A stretch of DNA of 13,022 nucleotides from Rhodobiaceae bacterium UBA7378 (GCA_002469805.1 DKNW01000059.1:1-13022), one strand, 5' to 3'; numbered from the stretch's first letter, positions 1 through 7,053 are shown. Translations and numbers: made by a program. The notes: a model not told the origin generated them from the letters alone.

Positions 1-32
1 GGAATTTCTTTTTCTGGAATTTCTATTGGCAT
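1..32 (-). CDS. 5' end of a leftward gene, possibly a quinone oxidoreductase (partial)
   Basis: Read leftward, an ATG at 32-30 (or its tandem partner at 35-33) opens a frame giving MPIEIPEKEIP before the window ends. GGAG lies on the same strand at 42-39, six bases before the second ATG, which favours that one. The codons contain a 9-bp direct repeat (GGAATTTCT at 1-9 and 16-24) encoding a repeated EIP. In some alphaproteobacteria a DUF1192 gene neighbours a zinc-type NAD(P)H:quinone oxidoreductase with a short, variable N-terminus, which would fit. That identity rests on context from memory and only about a dozen residues, so it is tentative. Confidence 0.35.
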   Translation of the reverse strand, partial: MPIEIPEKEI

Positions 33-45
33 CATCTGCTCCGGA

Positions 46-74
46 TTGGCATAATCATGATGTTGGCTTAACCT
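46..74 (+). promoter_or_regulatory. Possible promoter for the DUF1192 gene
   Basis: TTGGCA at 46-51 is a near-consensus -35 element. After 17 bases comes TAACCT at 69-74, a poor -10 that matches mainly at TA and the final T. A transcript from here would begin near 81 and leave a leader of about 20 bases before the gene. The spacing is right but the -10 is weak, so this is only a candidate. Confidence 0.2.
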
Positions 75-103
75 ATTTGACGATACAAAAAAAAGGGTAG
101 GGC

Positions 104-295
104 ATGGAAGAAGAAACGCAAACCTTCACTGGAGCGCCGCTGGAGGCCGTGCTTGTGGAAGATCTGACCCCGTTAGGTCTGGAGGAACTCAACGCCCGCA
201 TCGCCGCGCTTGAGGCCGAGATTGCACGGTGCCGGTCTGTCATCGACGACAAAAAAAGCCTCCACAGCGATGCAGAGGCTATTTTCCAGAAATAA
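104..295 (+). CDS. DUF1192 family small protein
   Basis: A 63-residue acidic protein that matches the DUF1192 family of short alphaproteobacterial proteins, whose function is not established. Residues about 19-49 include EDLTPLGLEELNARIAALEAEI, whose leucine/alanine spacing suggests a short amphipathic or coiled-coil helix; no signal peptide or membrane segment is visible. The start is supported by AGGG ending six bases before the ATG. The gene converges on rpmE with only eight bases between the stop codons. Its last codons overlap a hairpin that looks like the rpmE terminator. Family assignment is good; role unknown. Confidence 0.85.
   Translation: MEEETQTFTGAPLEAVLVEDLTPLGLEELNARIAALEAEIARCRSVIDDKKSLHSDAEAIFQK
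251..280 (-). terminator. Rho-independent terminator of rpmE, inside the DUF1192 coding end
   Basis: Read leftward from 280, AGCCTCTGCA pairs with TGTGGAGGCT around a TCGC loop. This gives a ten-pair stem with two G-T wobbles, followed directly by a run of seven T (257-251, the first paired). It begins 23 bases after the rpmE stop codon, a typical spacing. On the other strand the two wobbles become C-A mismatches and the T run is only four long, so the structure favours leftward transcription. The same bases encode part of the C-terminus of the DUF1192 protein. Confidence 0.75.
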
Positions 296-303
296 ACCTG
301 CAA

Positions 304-525
304 CTAGCCGATAAAGCTGTCGAATTTCTTGTTAAAGCGGCTCACGCGCCCACCACGGTCAACCAGTGTTTGTGAACCTTTTGTCCACGCTGGATGCGTG
401 GTTGGGTCGATATCAAGCGTCAGCGTCGCGCCGTCTTCACCATAGGTGGAGCGCGTCTGATAGGTTGTTCCGTCTGTCATAGCGACAGTAATCATGTGGT
501 ACTCGGGATGAATATCTTTTTTCAT
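304..525 (-). CDS. rpmE: Ribosomal protein L31 (cysteine-free type)
   Basis: A 73-residue L31 of the large ribosomal subunit. It has the family N-terminus MKKDIHPEYH, then TDGTTYQTRSTYG near residues 17-29, the DIDPTTHPAWT segment near 38-48, and the typical end DRGGRVSRFNKKF (57-69). There are no cysteines, so it belongs to the zinc-independent (C-minus) class, as is usual in alphaproteobacteria. The frame is open upstream for another 33 codons, but AGAGGA lies eight bases before the chosen ATG at 525 and homologues begin there. A strong promoter sits at 582-554 and a terminator at 280-251, so it is probably a single-gene transcript. It diverges from the ABC exporter. Confidence 0.95.
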   Translation of the reverse strand: MKKDIHPEYHMITVAMTDGTTYQTRSTYGEDGATLTLDIDPTTHPAWTKGSQTLVDRGGRVSRFNKKFDSFIG

Positions 526-553
526 CGCGTAATCCTCTGTTTGAAGCCGGTTT

Positions 554-582
554 TCTATAGCTGACACGGCGGCGTTGTGCAA
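554..582 (-). promoter_or_regulatory. Sigma70-type promoter of rpmE
   Basis: Read leftward, TTGCAC (582-577) and TATAGA (559-554) are separated by exactly 17 bases. Both boxes are close to consensus. Transcription would start near 547, giving a leader of about 20 bases that contains the AGAGGA ribosome site. Confidence 0.6.
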
Positions 583-590
583 GCCCGAAG

Positions 591-603
591 GTGAAATTAT
601 CAC
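591..603. promoter_or_regulatory. Short palindrome between rpmE and the exporter, possible operator
   Basis: GTGA-AATTA-TCAC is an inverted repeat with 4-bp arms. It lies eight bases upstream of the rpmE -35 box in the 156-bp divergent region. The arms are short enough to arise by chance, and I do not recognise a known regulator site. Confidence 0.25.
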
Positions 604-664
604 ACCTGCGCTATCGCGTCTCACGGTTTGAACATGTGCTGGAACCGGTAGCCCGATGGGTCTA

Positions 665-670
665 TATAAT
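665..670 (+). promoter_or_regulatory. Consensus -10 box upstream of the ABC exporter
   Basis: A perfect TATAAT lies at 665-670. No good -35 box sits 16-18 bases upstream; the nearest TTGAAC, at 628-633, is 31 bases away. If used, transcription would start near 677, five bases before the first ATG (682) but about 20 before the GTG at 697. Confidence 0.4.
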
Positions 671-696
671 CAACAACTAAAATGTTAGGAAAAACG

Positions 697-2514
697 GTGA
701 GCCGCAACACCTCAGCAGACATTGTTTCGCAGCAAGAGGACGAAGCCAAGCGTCGGCCATCCAGCCGCACGGTTAAGCCGCTTCGCGCGCTTATCCCATT
801 TATTCTGCAATATCCGGCCATGATAGCCGGCGCATTTATCGCCCTGATTGTGGCAACATTGGCAACGCTGGCGATGCCAATTGCGGTGCGATTTATGATT
901 GATAATGGCTTTTCCACCGAAGACGCGGTGTCGATTGACCGATATTTTCTTGCCTTGCTTGGGGTTGCTGTGGTTTTGGGCGCGGCGAGTGCAACCCGCT
1001 TCTTTTTTGTGTCCTGGATCGGCGAGCGTGTGACGGCCGATTTGCGTCGGGCGGTTTATGACCATATCACGCGGCTAAGCCCGGCATTTTTTGAGGTCAC
1101 TCGAACCGGCGAGGTTTTGTCGCGTCTCACCGCCGATACGACGCTGATCAAAACCGTCGTTGGTTCATCGGCGTCGATTGCATTGCGCAATCTGTTCATG
1201 TTTTTCGGCTCGGCGATCATGCTGGTTTACACAAGCCCCGCCTTGAGCGGGTTGGCTGCGCTTACCCTACCCGCTGTGATTGTGCCAATGATCGCTTTTG
1301 GTCGCATGGTGCGGCGACTGGCACGCGCTAGCCAAGATCGTATTGCCGATACCAGCGCCCATGCCGCCGAGACAATTTCTGCCATGCAAACCGTGCAATC
1401 CTTCACCCATGAGGTCGAAGACCGCCGGATTTATGGCCAAGCCGTTGAAAATTCGTTCGACACGGCCAATTTGCGTATTCTTGCCCGCTCGGGCATGACG
1501 GCGATTGCTATCGTGCTGGTTTTTGCGGGCGTTGTCGGCATTTTGTGGATCGGAGCGCAAAATGTTGTGCAAGGCACGATGACCGGCGGCATGCTGGGGC
1601 AGTTTATTATCTACGCGGTTTTATGCGCGACATCGATCGGCGCACTTTCCGAGGTTTGGGGCGAGGTGCAGTTGGCGGCAGGTGCAACCGAACGCCTTGT
1701 GGAGATTTTGCGTGTCGAACCGCAGATTACCGCGCCTGCAAATCCGGTTGCCATTGCGCAGCCCGTTAAAGGGCATATTGGCTTTGACAATGTCAGTTTT
1801 AGTTATCCGACCCGCCCTGATATTTCGGCGCTTAAAGATTTCTCTCTGATCATATCACCGGGCGAAACAGTGGCGCTGGTCGGGGCATCTGGAGCCGGCA
1901 AAAGCACTGTGTTCCAACTTTTGTCCCGGTTTTATGACCCTCAGCACGGGCAAATCACGCTGGACGGCGTTGCCTTAAACACAACTGACCCGACGGATTT
2001 GCGCGCCGCACTAGCGGTGGTACCTCAGGAAACCGTAATTTTCGCCAAGACAGCGTTTGAGAATATTCGGTTCGGGCGTCCCGACGCGACGCGTGATGAG
2101 GTAATGGCGGCGGCGCATGCGGCACAAGCCCACGAATTTCTTGCGCGGTTGCCGGAGGGCTATGACACGGAACTTGGTGAGCGCGGGGTCACTTTGTCGG
2201 GCGGGCAACGCCAGCGCATTGCTATTGCACGGGCAATCTTACGCGCGGCGCCGGTGTTATTGCTCGATGAAGCAACCAGCGCGCTCGATGCCGAGAGCGA
2301 AGTTCTCGTGCAAAAAGCGCTCTCTAATCTGATGGTAAATAAAACAACGCTGGTAATCGCGCACCGCCTTGCCACGGTGTTGAAAGCCGATCGTATCGTT
2401 GTCATGGCCGATGGGCAGGTGATTGCTAGTGGCGGCCACGAGGCATTGTTGGCGGCAGGCGGGTTATATGCCCGCCTTGTGGCGTTGCAATTCGGGCGGC
2501 AGGCCGCCGAATAA
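697..2514 (+). CDS. ABC exporter, fused permease and ATPase, MsbA-related
   Basis: A half-size ABC exporter that would work as a homodimer in the inner membrane. Residue numbers here count from the upstream ATG at 682. The membrane domain covers about 30-340 with six hydrophobic segments, the first near 35-58. The ATPase domain has Walker A GASGAGKST (401-409), Q-loop Q449, signature LSGGQ (505-509), Walker B VLLLD with catalytic E530, and H-loop H561; all key residues are present. I place the start at GTG 697 because AGGA precedes it by six bases, while ATG 682 has no ribosome site and would sit almost at the predicted transcript start. The sequence resembles the MsbA-related alphaproteobacterial group. 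The substrate is unknown; lipid or drug export are both possible. Confidence 0.88.
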   Translation: MSRNTSADIVSQQEDEAKRRPSSRTVKPLRALIPFILQYPAMIAGAFIALIVATLATLAMPIAVRFMIDNGFSTEDAVSIDRYFLALLGVAVVLGAASATRFFFVSWIGERVTADLRRAVYDHITRLSPAFFEVTRTGEVLSRLTADTTLIKTVVGSSASIALRNLFMFFGSAIMLVYTSPALSGLAALTLPAVIVPMIAFGRMVRRLARASQDRIADTSAHAAETISAMQTVQSFTHEVEDRRIYGQAVENSFDTANLRILARSGMTAIAIVLVFAGVVGILWIGAQNVVQGTMTGGMLGQFIIYAVLCATSIGALSEVWGEVQLAAGATERLVEILRVEPQITAPANPVAIAQPVKGHIGFDNVSFSYPTRPDISALKDFSLIISPGETVALVGASGAGKSTVFQLLSRFYDPQHGQITLDGVALNTTDPTDLRAALAVVPQETVIFAKTAFENIRFGRPDATRDEVMAAAHAAQAHEFLARLPEGYDTELGERGVTLSGGQRQRIAIARAILRAAPVLLLDEATSALDAESEVLVQKALSNLMVNKTTLVIAHRLATVLKADRIVVMADGQVIASGGHEALLAAGGLYARLVALQFGRQAAE

Positions 2515-2532
2515 ATAATTTTCAAATTAATC

Positions 2533-3318
2533 TTAAGGCAGGTTTTTTAACAGATCGCCATGCAGGGCTTCGTTCGCGGCGACGACCGTGCCGGTTTCGA
2601 AATATTTACTGCCATTTTTTGCGTCTGACACCAACCCACCTGCTTCGCGTACAATGATGATGCCCGCCGCCATATCCCACGGGGCAAGGCCGCGTTCCCA
2701 AAAGCCATCGACACGCCCGGCGGCGACATAAGCCAGATCCAGCGCAGCGGCTCCAAAGCGGCGAATACCGGCAACCTTCGGCAGCAGCGTATCCATCTCC
2801 TGAATAAATTCAGGGCGACCCTCGCGTTCGCCATGAGGTGCACCGCAAGCAAAAACAGCATCCGACATGCGGGTCCGCCCGCCGACCCGCAAGCGGGTAT
2901 TATGCGCAAATGCACCTTGGCCGCGTTCGGCAAGAAAAATTTCATCTGTCACCGGATTATAAATCAGTCCGGCAACCAGTTTCCCTTCGCGCTCCAGCGC
3001 GATCGAAATAGCGAAATGAGGAATGCCATGCATAAAATTGGTGGTGCCGTCCAACGGGTCGACAATCCAGCGATGGGTTTTGTCCGGCCCCTCTATTTCG
3101 CCGCTTTCTTCCATTAAAAGCCCGTAGCCGGGTCGCGCGTTTTGTAGCTCTTCGCGGATAATGCTTTCGGCTTTGAGGTCGGCATTCGTTACAAAATCGC
3201 CAGGCCCTTTTTGTGATACTTGAAGTTTTTCAACCTCACCAAAATCCCGCCGCAGCGCGCGGCCAGCTTTTTCGGCGGCGGCGCGCATAACGTTTAGCGT
3301 AGGTGATTGAATAGCCAT
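2533..3318 (-). CDS. suhB: Inositol monophosphatase family protein (SuhB-like)
   Basis: A 261-residue magnesium-dependent phosphatase of the inositol monophosphatase family, a normal full length. Metal and catalytic motifs are intact: EES at 70-72, DPLDGTTNF at 87-95, and the C-terminal WDMAAG at 214-219 followed by EAGG. Such proteins hydrolyse myo-inositol 1-phosphate or related sugar phosphates, and in some bacteria SuhB also acts in rRNA transcription. Which role applies here cannot be told from sequence. The start is three bases after the efp stop and has a poor ribosome site, suggesting translation coupled to efp. It is the last gene of the leftward cluster and converges with the exporter across 18 bases. 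Confidence 0.9.
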   Translation of the reverse strand: MAIQSPTLNVMRAAAEKAGRALRRDFGEVEKLQVSQKGPGDFVTNADLKAESIIREELQNARPGYGLLMEESGEIEGPDKTHRWIVDPLDGTTNFMHGIPHFAISIALEREGKLVAGLIYNPVTDEIFLAERGQGAFAHNTRLRVGGRTRMSDAVFACGAPHGEREGRPEFIQEMDTLLPKVAGIRRFGAAALDLAYVAAGRVDGFWERGLAPWDMAAGIIIVREAGGLVSDAKNGSKYFETGTVVAANEALHGDLLKNLP

Positions 3319-3321
3319 GCG

Positions 3322-3885
3322 CTAATCGGCACGCTTGATATAGGTGACTTCGCTTGTGTCGACAACGATCTTGTCACCAGCCTCAACAAATGGCGGCACC
3401 ATAATGCGGACGCCATTTTCAAGCATTGCCGGCTTGTTAGATGATGCAGCTGTCTGACCTTTGACTACCGGTTCGGTTTCTTGCACTTTCAATGTAACTT
3501 GGTCAGGCAGGCGCACACCGATCGGTTGGTTTTCGTGGCTTTCGACAACGACCATCATGCCATCCTGCAAAAACGCGGCCCGCTCGCCGACGAAATCACT
3601 TTGCAATTCTATTTGCTCGTAATTATCAGTGTTCATAAATACCAGCATGCCGTCAGCCTCGTAGAGAAACTGATAGTCGCTTTGTTCAAGCCGCACCCGC
3701 TCAACAGTTTCCGAAGAGCGGAAGCGCTCGTTCAGCTTTGAGCCGTTTAACAGGTTTTTCAACTCCACCTGGGCAAATGCCCCGCCCTTGCCCGGTTTGA
3801 CGTGTTGCAGCTTTGCGACCGCCCACAGGCTGCCATTGTGCTGGATCACATTTCCAGGACGGATTTCATTGCCGTTGATTTTCAT
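3322..3885 (-). CDS. efp: Translation elongation factor P
   Basis: A 187-residue EF-P, which enters stalled ribosomes and promotes peptide bonds at polyproline stretches. The N-terminal KOW-like domain carries the loop PGKGGAF, with K33 at the position of the lysine that EpmA modifies in other bacteria. Two OB-type domains follow, with typical RFRSSETVERVRLE and a C-terminus ending in VVDTSEVTYIKRAD. The frame runs 13 codons further upstream, but homologues start at MKINGNEIRPGN, and GAGG precedes that ATG by nine bases. A 75-bp gap to thiE upstream may hold an extra promoter; suhB follows after three bases. No epmA or epmB gene is in the window. Confidence 0.95.
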   Translation of the reverse strand: MKINGNEIRPGNVIQHNGSLWAVAKLQHVKPGKGGAFAQVELKNLLNGSKLNERFRSSETVERVRLEQSDYQFLYEADGMLVFMNTDNYEQIELQSDFVGERAAFLQDGMMVVVESHENQPIGVRLPDQVTLKVQETEPVVKGQTAASSNKPAMLENGVRIMVPPFVEAGDKIVVDTSEVTYIKRAD

Positions 3886-3960
3886 GTTGCACGCCTCGTA
3901 AGCATTGTTGCGCTCTGATAGCACGCAAGGTTGATTTGAAAAAGGAAATTTCGAGCTGCG

Positions 3961-4611
3961 TTAGCGATGACGCGCAAAAATCTCATCAAACGCACGCATA
4001 GCGGCTACCGGCCCGTCGCGGTGGTCCCATACGCCGCTTGAGACGGCTAGAAAATCGGCACCTGCCATGGTCAGCTCTGCACCATTTTCGGGTGTGATGC
4101 CGCCGATCGCGACGCAAGGCGGTTCCATAACCTCCTGCCACCATGTCAGAATATCGGGTGTGGCTTGCGCCGTCGTGTCTTTGGTTTGTGTGTCGAAAAA
4201 TGCGCCGAACGCCACATAATCAGCACCCGCATCGCCTGCAAGCATCGCCAAATGGCGCGAGGCATGGCAGGTAACGCCGATGATCGCCTCCGGCCCCAGC
4301 AACGCCCGTGCTTGTTTATAGGGCATGTCTTGTTGCCCGATATGAACACCATCGCACCCTAACTCGCGTGCGAGATCTGGGCGATCGTTCAGCAGAACCG
4401 CGACATTGTGCTGATGGGCGAGCGGACATAAAGTCTCGGCGGCCTTGCAAATGATCTGGTCATCAGCTGGTGAACCGTCGGCCTGTTTCAAACGGATTTG
4501 CAGACATGCCACATCGCCAGCCTGCAGGGTCGCATCCAGCGTTTGCGCAAATGCGTCCACGTCTAGCTGCGGCGGTGTAATCAGATAAAGGCGCGGAGCA
4601 GGGCGATCCAT
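3961..4611 (-). CDS. thiE: Thiamine phosphate synthase
   Basis: A 216-residue TIM-barrel enzyme that joins HMP pyrophosphate and thiazole phosphate to form thiamine phosphate. Visible motifs are LQIRLK (37-42), LLNDRPDLA (73-81), DGVHIGQQD (87-95) with metal and pyrophosphate contacts, GVTCH (112-116), the ADYVAFGAFFDTQTK segment (130-144) and the phosphate-binding AIGGITPEN (168-176). The open frame extends 35 codons into aroC, but the chosen ATG at 4611 overlaps the aroC stop by one base (TAATG), and the protein then starts at the usual place. Translation is probably coupled to aroC. No other thiamine gene is present and no TPP riboswitch is visible upstream. Confidence 0.92.
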   Translation of the reverse strand: MDRPAPRLYLITPPQLDVDAFAQTLDATLQAGDVACLQIRLKQADGSPADDQIICKAAETLCPLAHQHNVAVLLNDRPDLARELGCDGVHIGQQDMPYKQARALLGPEAIIGVTCHASRHLAMLAGDAGADYVAFGAFFDTQTKDTTAQATPDILTWWQEVMEPPCVAIGGITPENGAELTMAGADFLAVSSGVWDHRDGPVAAMRAFDEIFARHR

Positions 4612-5708
4612 TAGACCGGTGCGGCCCCCGTTTGCCCAATATGGCGTAATTTCTGGTCGGCGAGCACGCATGCCATCATCGCCTCGCCAACGGGCACAGC
4701 GCGAATACCGACGCATGGATCATGTCTGCCTTTAGTGACAATTTCGGTTTCATCGCCAGCGCGGTCCACGGTTTTGCGTGGCGTCAAAATCGACGAGGTT
4801 GGTTTGACTGCAAACCGGACAACAACGTCCTGACCAGTTGAAATGCCGCCCAGCACCCCGCCGGCATGGTTGCTTGTGAAGCCCACTGTATCGCCTTCGC
4901 GTATCATTTCGTCGGCGTTCTCTTCACCGCTTAGCGCGGCGGCGGCAAAGCCATTGCCTATCTCGACGCCTTTCACGGCATTAATGCTCATCATGGCAGC
5001 GGCCAATTCGGTGTCGAGCTTGCCATATACTGGCGCGCCCCAGCCGACGGGCACACCGGATGCGACAATTTCAATGACCGCACCGCAGGACGAGCCAGCT
5101 TTGCGTACGTCGTCAAGATAGCCCTCCCAAGCTGCCGCCGCATCTTTGTCAGGGCACCAGAACGGATTGTTTTGGACCTCGTCCCAATCCCAATTATTGC
5201 GGTCTATGGCGTGCGGACCCATTTGTACCAGCGCGCCGCGAACGGTGACTTCTGGTAAAATTTTGCGGGCAATGGCACCGGCCGCAACCCGGGCCGCGGT
5301 TTCACGCGCCGACTGACGTCCGCCCCCGCGATAATCGCGGATGCCGTATTTTTCCATATAGGTAAAGTCCGCGTGACCCGGGCGGTATTTGTCTTTTATA
5401 TCGCTGTAATCTTTCGATCGCTGGTCGGTGTTTTCTATCATGAGCTGGATGGGCGTGCCCGTTGTCACCTGCGCGCCGGTTTCGGGGTGTTCGAACACGC
5501 CGGACAGGATTTTCACCTCATCGGCTTCGCGCCGCTGGGTTGTGAAACGGTTCTGGCCCGGTTTGCGCTGGTCAAGCCAGTGCTGAATTTCCTCCGCCGT
5601 GATCGGCACGCGCGGCGGTGCGCCATCCACGGTGCACCCAAGTGCCGGGCCGTGGCTCTCACCCCAAGTCGTGACCCGGAACAGATGACCAAAGCTGTTA
5701 TGCGACAT
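4611..5708 (-). CDS. aroC: Chorismate synthase
   Basis: A 365-residue cytoplasmic enzyme that uses reduced FMN to convert EPSP to chorismate, the last common step of the shikimate pathway. All three family signatures are present: GESHG (16-20), RPGHAD (109-114) and DYRGGGRQSARET (125-137), including both conserved histidines (H19, H112). The C-terminus DPCVGIRAVPVGEAM is also typical. Length is normal. AGGGG precedes the ATG by seven bases and overlaps the fabI stop codon region. It lies nine bases after fabI and overlaps thiE by one base, so the three are very probably co-transcribed. Confidence 0.96.
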   Translation of the reverse strand: MSHNSFGHLFRVTTWGESHGPALGCTVDGAPPRVPITAEEIQHWLDQRKPGQNRFTTQRREADEVKILSGVFEHPETGAQVTTGTPIQLMIENTDQRSKDYSDIKDKYRPGHADFTYMEKYGIRDYRGGGRQSARETAARVAAGAIARKILPEVTVRGALVQMGPHAIDRNNWDWDEVQNNPFWCPDKDAAAAWEGYLDDVRKAGSSCGAVIEIVASGVPVGWGAPVYGKLDTELAAAMMSINAVKGVEIGNGFAAAALSGEENADEMIREGDTVGFTSNHAGGVLGGISTGQDVVVRFAVKPTSSILTPRKTVDRAGDETEIVTKGRHDPCVGIRAVPVGEAMMACVLADQKLRHIGQTGAAPV

Positions 5709-5717
5709 GTTTCGCCC

Positions 5718-6506
5718 CTAATCCGCGTCCACAACGCCCATGCCAATGGCATTATAGCCTGCATCGACATGATGATTTTCGCCCGTGACGCCGGTCCCCA
5801 GATCCGACAGTAAATACAGCGCCGAATTGCCGACCTCTTCAATGGTTACGTTTTTGCGCATGGGGGCGTTTTCTTCGTTCCATTTCAGCATCGTCCGCAT
5901 ACCGGAAATGCCGGCCGCGGCGAGCGTTTTGATCGGTCCGGCTGAGATTGAATTAACGCGAATGTTTTTCGGCCCCAGATCAGCTGCCAGGTAACGCACG
6001 CTAGCTTCCAGCGCGGCTTTGGCCACACCCATGACATTATAGTGCGGGATAACTTTTTCTGCGCCGTAATAGGAAAGCGTGACCAGCGAACCGCCATCAG
6101 TCATCAGTTTTTCGGCCCGATGCGCCACAGCCGTGAAGCTGAAACAAGAAATATTGAGGCTCATTTGGAAATTCTCCGGCGATGTGTCCACATACCGCCC
6201 AGTCAATTCGTCCTTATCGGCAAAGGCGATAGCGTGCACCACGAAGTCCAGCTTTCCCCAGTCGCGCGCCAATGTATCGAATACAGCGTCCATGCTGGCG
6301 GCGTTGGTAACATCGCAAGGCAGGACAATATCGGCGTTCACGCTTTCGGCCAAGGGACGAACGCGCCGCTCCAGCGCTTCGCCCTGATAGGTAAAGGCTA
6401 ATTCAGCCCCAGCATCGGCACACGCCTTGGCAATGCCCCAGGCGATGGAGCGCTGGTTGGCGACGCCCATAATCAGCCCGCGTTTTCCGCGCATTAGTTC
6501 TTGCAT
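5718..6506 (-). CDS. fabI: Enoyl-ACP reductase (NADH), FabI type
   Basis: A 262-residue short-chain dehydrogenase family enzyme that reduces trans-2-enoyl-ACP in the last step of each fatty acid elongation cycle. The N-terminal dinucleotide fold begins GLIMGVANQRSIAWGIA (10-26). The catalytic residues Y146, Y156 and K163 fall at the same numbers as in E. coli FabI (YYGAE and YNVMGVAK). The SAGPIKTLAAAGI loop (188-200) and the C-terminal TGENHHVDAGYN are also characteristic. The residue aligned with E. coli G93, known from triclosan resistance, is alanine (A94 in HAIAF). GGGG lies seven bases before the ATG. A 76-bp gap separates it from the upstream lipoprotein, so it may have its own promoter, though I see no convincing one. 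Confidence 0.95.
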   Translation of the reverse strand: MQELMRGKRGLIMGVANQRSIAWGIAKACADAGAELAFTYQGEALERRVRPLAESVNADIVLPCDVTNAASMDAVFDTLARDWGKLDFVVHAIAFADKDELTGRYVDTSPENFQMSLNISCFSFTAVAHRAEKLMTDGGSLVTLSYYGAEKVIPHYNVMGVAKAALEASVRYLAADLGPKNIRVNSISAGPIKTLAAAGISGMRTMLKWNEENAPMRKNVTIEEVGNSALYLLSDLGTGVTGENHHVDAGYNAIGMGVVDAD

Positions 6507-6582
6507 GTTCTACCCCGTCGAAAATGTCTATGCTTCTGTATAAACTGCTCTGCACGCAAAGCCTAGTCCGATGGCATAGGCG

Positions 6583-7041
6583 CTAATTCAAAACAGCGAG
6601 CCATGCGCGTGCCGGGGCGTAGCCAGATTGCGCCGCACGGGTTGCCCAATTTTGCGCCGCGCGCGCGTCGCGCGCGATGCCATCACCGGCTTCCAGCATT
6701 TGCGCGAGATTAAGCTGGGCCGGTGCAAAGCCCAGTTCCGCCGCACGCCTGTAATAATCTGCTGCCTTCGCCTTGTTGCGCGCAACGCCTTGCCCAAGGC
6801 GATATAAATGACCGATATTGCGCAAAGCGGCGAGATCGTAATTGTCGGCGAGGGGTTGCCAATACGTGCGCGCCGCCGCGTAGTCGCCCCGATCATAGGC
6901 CATGACGCCTTGTTGGAAATTATTCGTAAATGTCGTGCTCGTTGGCGGCGTGCTGCATGCCGCGACCATATAGCCCGCGAGCATGGCGGCCAAAATCGGG
7001 TTGACCATTAACGGTAAATTATTGTGGGAAGCGCGCGCCAT
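6583..7041 (-). CDS. Sel1-repeat lipoprotein, hypothetical
   Basis: A 152-residue protein with an N-terminal signal (hydrophobic stretch about 15-28) ending in the lipobox VAAC, so C29 is probably lipidated and the protein is membrane-anchored in the periplasm. Two Sel1-like helical repeats follow, at about 71-106 and 107-142, recognisable from GHLYRLGQGV, AADYYRRAAELG and AAQNWATRAAQSG. Sel1 repeats are protein-interaction scaffolds; no partner can be inferred. The first ATG gives a signal peptide with an arginine but has no ribosome site; the ATG at 7008 also lacks one and gives an uncharged start. The first is preferred. It heads the leftward cluster and diverges from pdxH. Confidence 0.8.
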   Translation of the reverse strand: MARASHNNLPLMVNPILAAMLAGYMVAACSTPPTSTTFTNNFQQGVMAYDRGDYAAARTYWQPLADNYDLAALRNIGHLYRLGQGVARNKAKAADYYRRAAELGFAPAQLNLAQMLEAGDGIARDARAAQNWATRAAQSGYAPARAWLAVLN

Positions 7042-7045
7042 AATC

Positions 7046-7053
7046 TTATATAA
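7046..7053. promoter_or_regulatory. Self-complementary -10-like box shared by lipoprotein and pdxH
   Basis: TTATATAA reads the same on both strands in the 66-bp divergent gap. Rightward, TTGTGG (7022-7027) lies 18 bases before it. Leftward, no good -35 is visible. Either strand could use it as an AT-rich -10 element; the match is suggestive only. Confidence 0.25.

Noticed and set aside
2495..2508. GGCGG-CAGG-CCGCC hairpin at the end of the ABC exporter
   Set aside because: The stem lies within the last codons and the only T run is about ten bases later and four long, so it is not a convincing terminator for either convergent gene.
3886..3943. Possible efp promoter, TTTTTC and TATCAG 17 bases apart (leftward)
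   Set aside because: Both boxes are poor matches; spacing alone is not enough to call it, although a promoter in this gap is reasonable.
4612..4716. N-terminal extension of ThiE into aroC by 35 residues
   Set aside because: The extra residues are arginine-rich and unlike ThiE, and the TAATG overlap gives a natural start at the family position.
3961..4716. TPP riboswitch upstream of thiE
   Set aside because: thiE begins inside the aroC stop codon, leaving no leader, and I see no thi-box sequence in the region.
6042..6401. 119- and 102-codon rightward frames across fabI
   Set aside because: Both are antisense to fabI, whose catalytic residues and length are intact.
6656..6677. GC-alternating stretch in the Sel1 lipoprotein gene
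   Set aside because: It is explained by alanine, arginine and aspartate codons (ARDARAA) and has no further structure around it.
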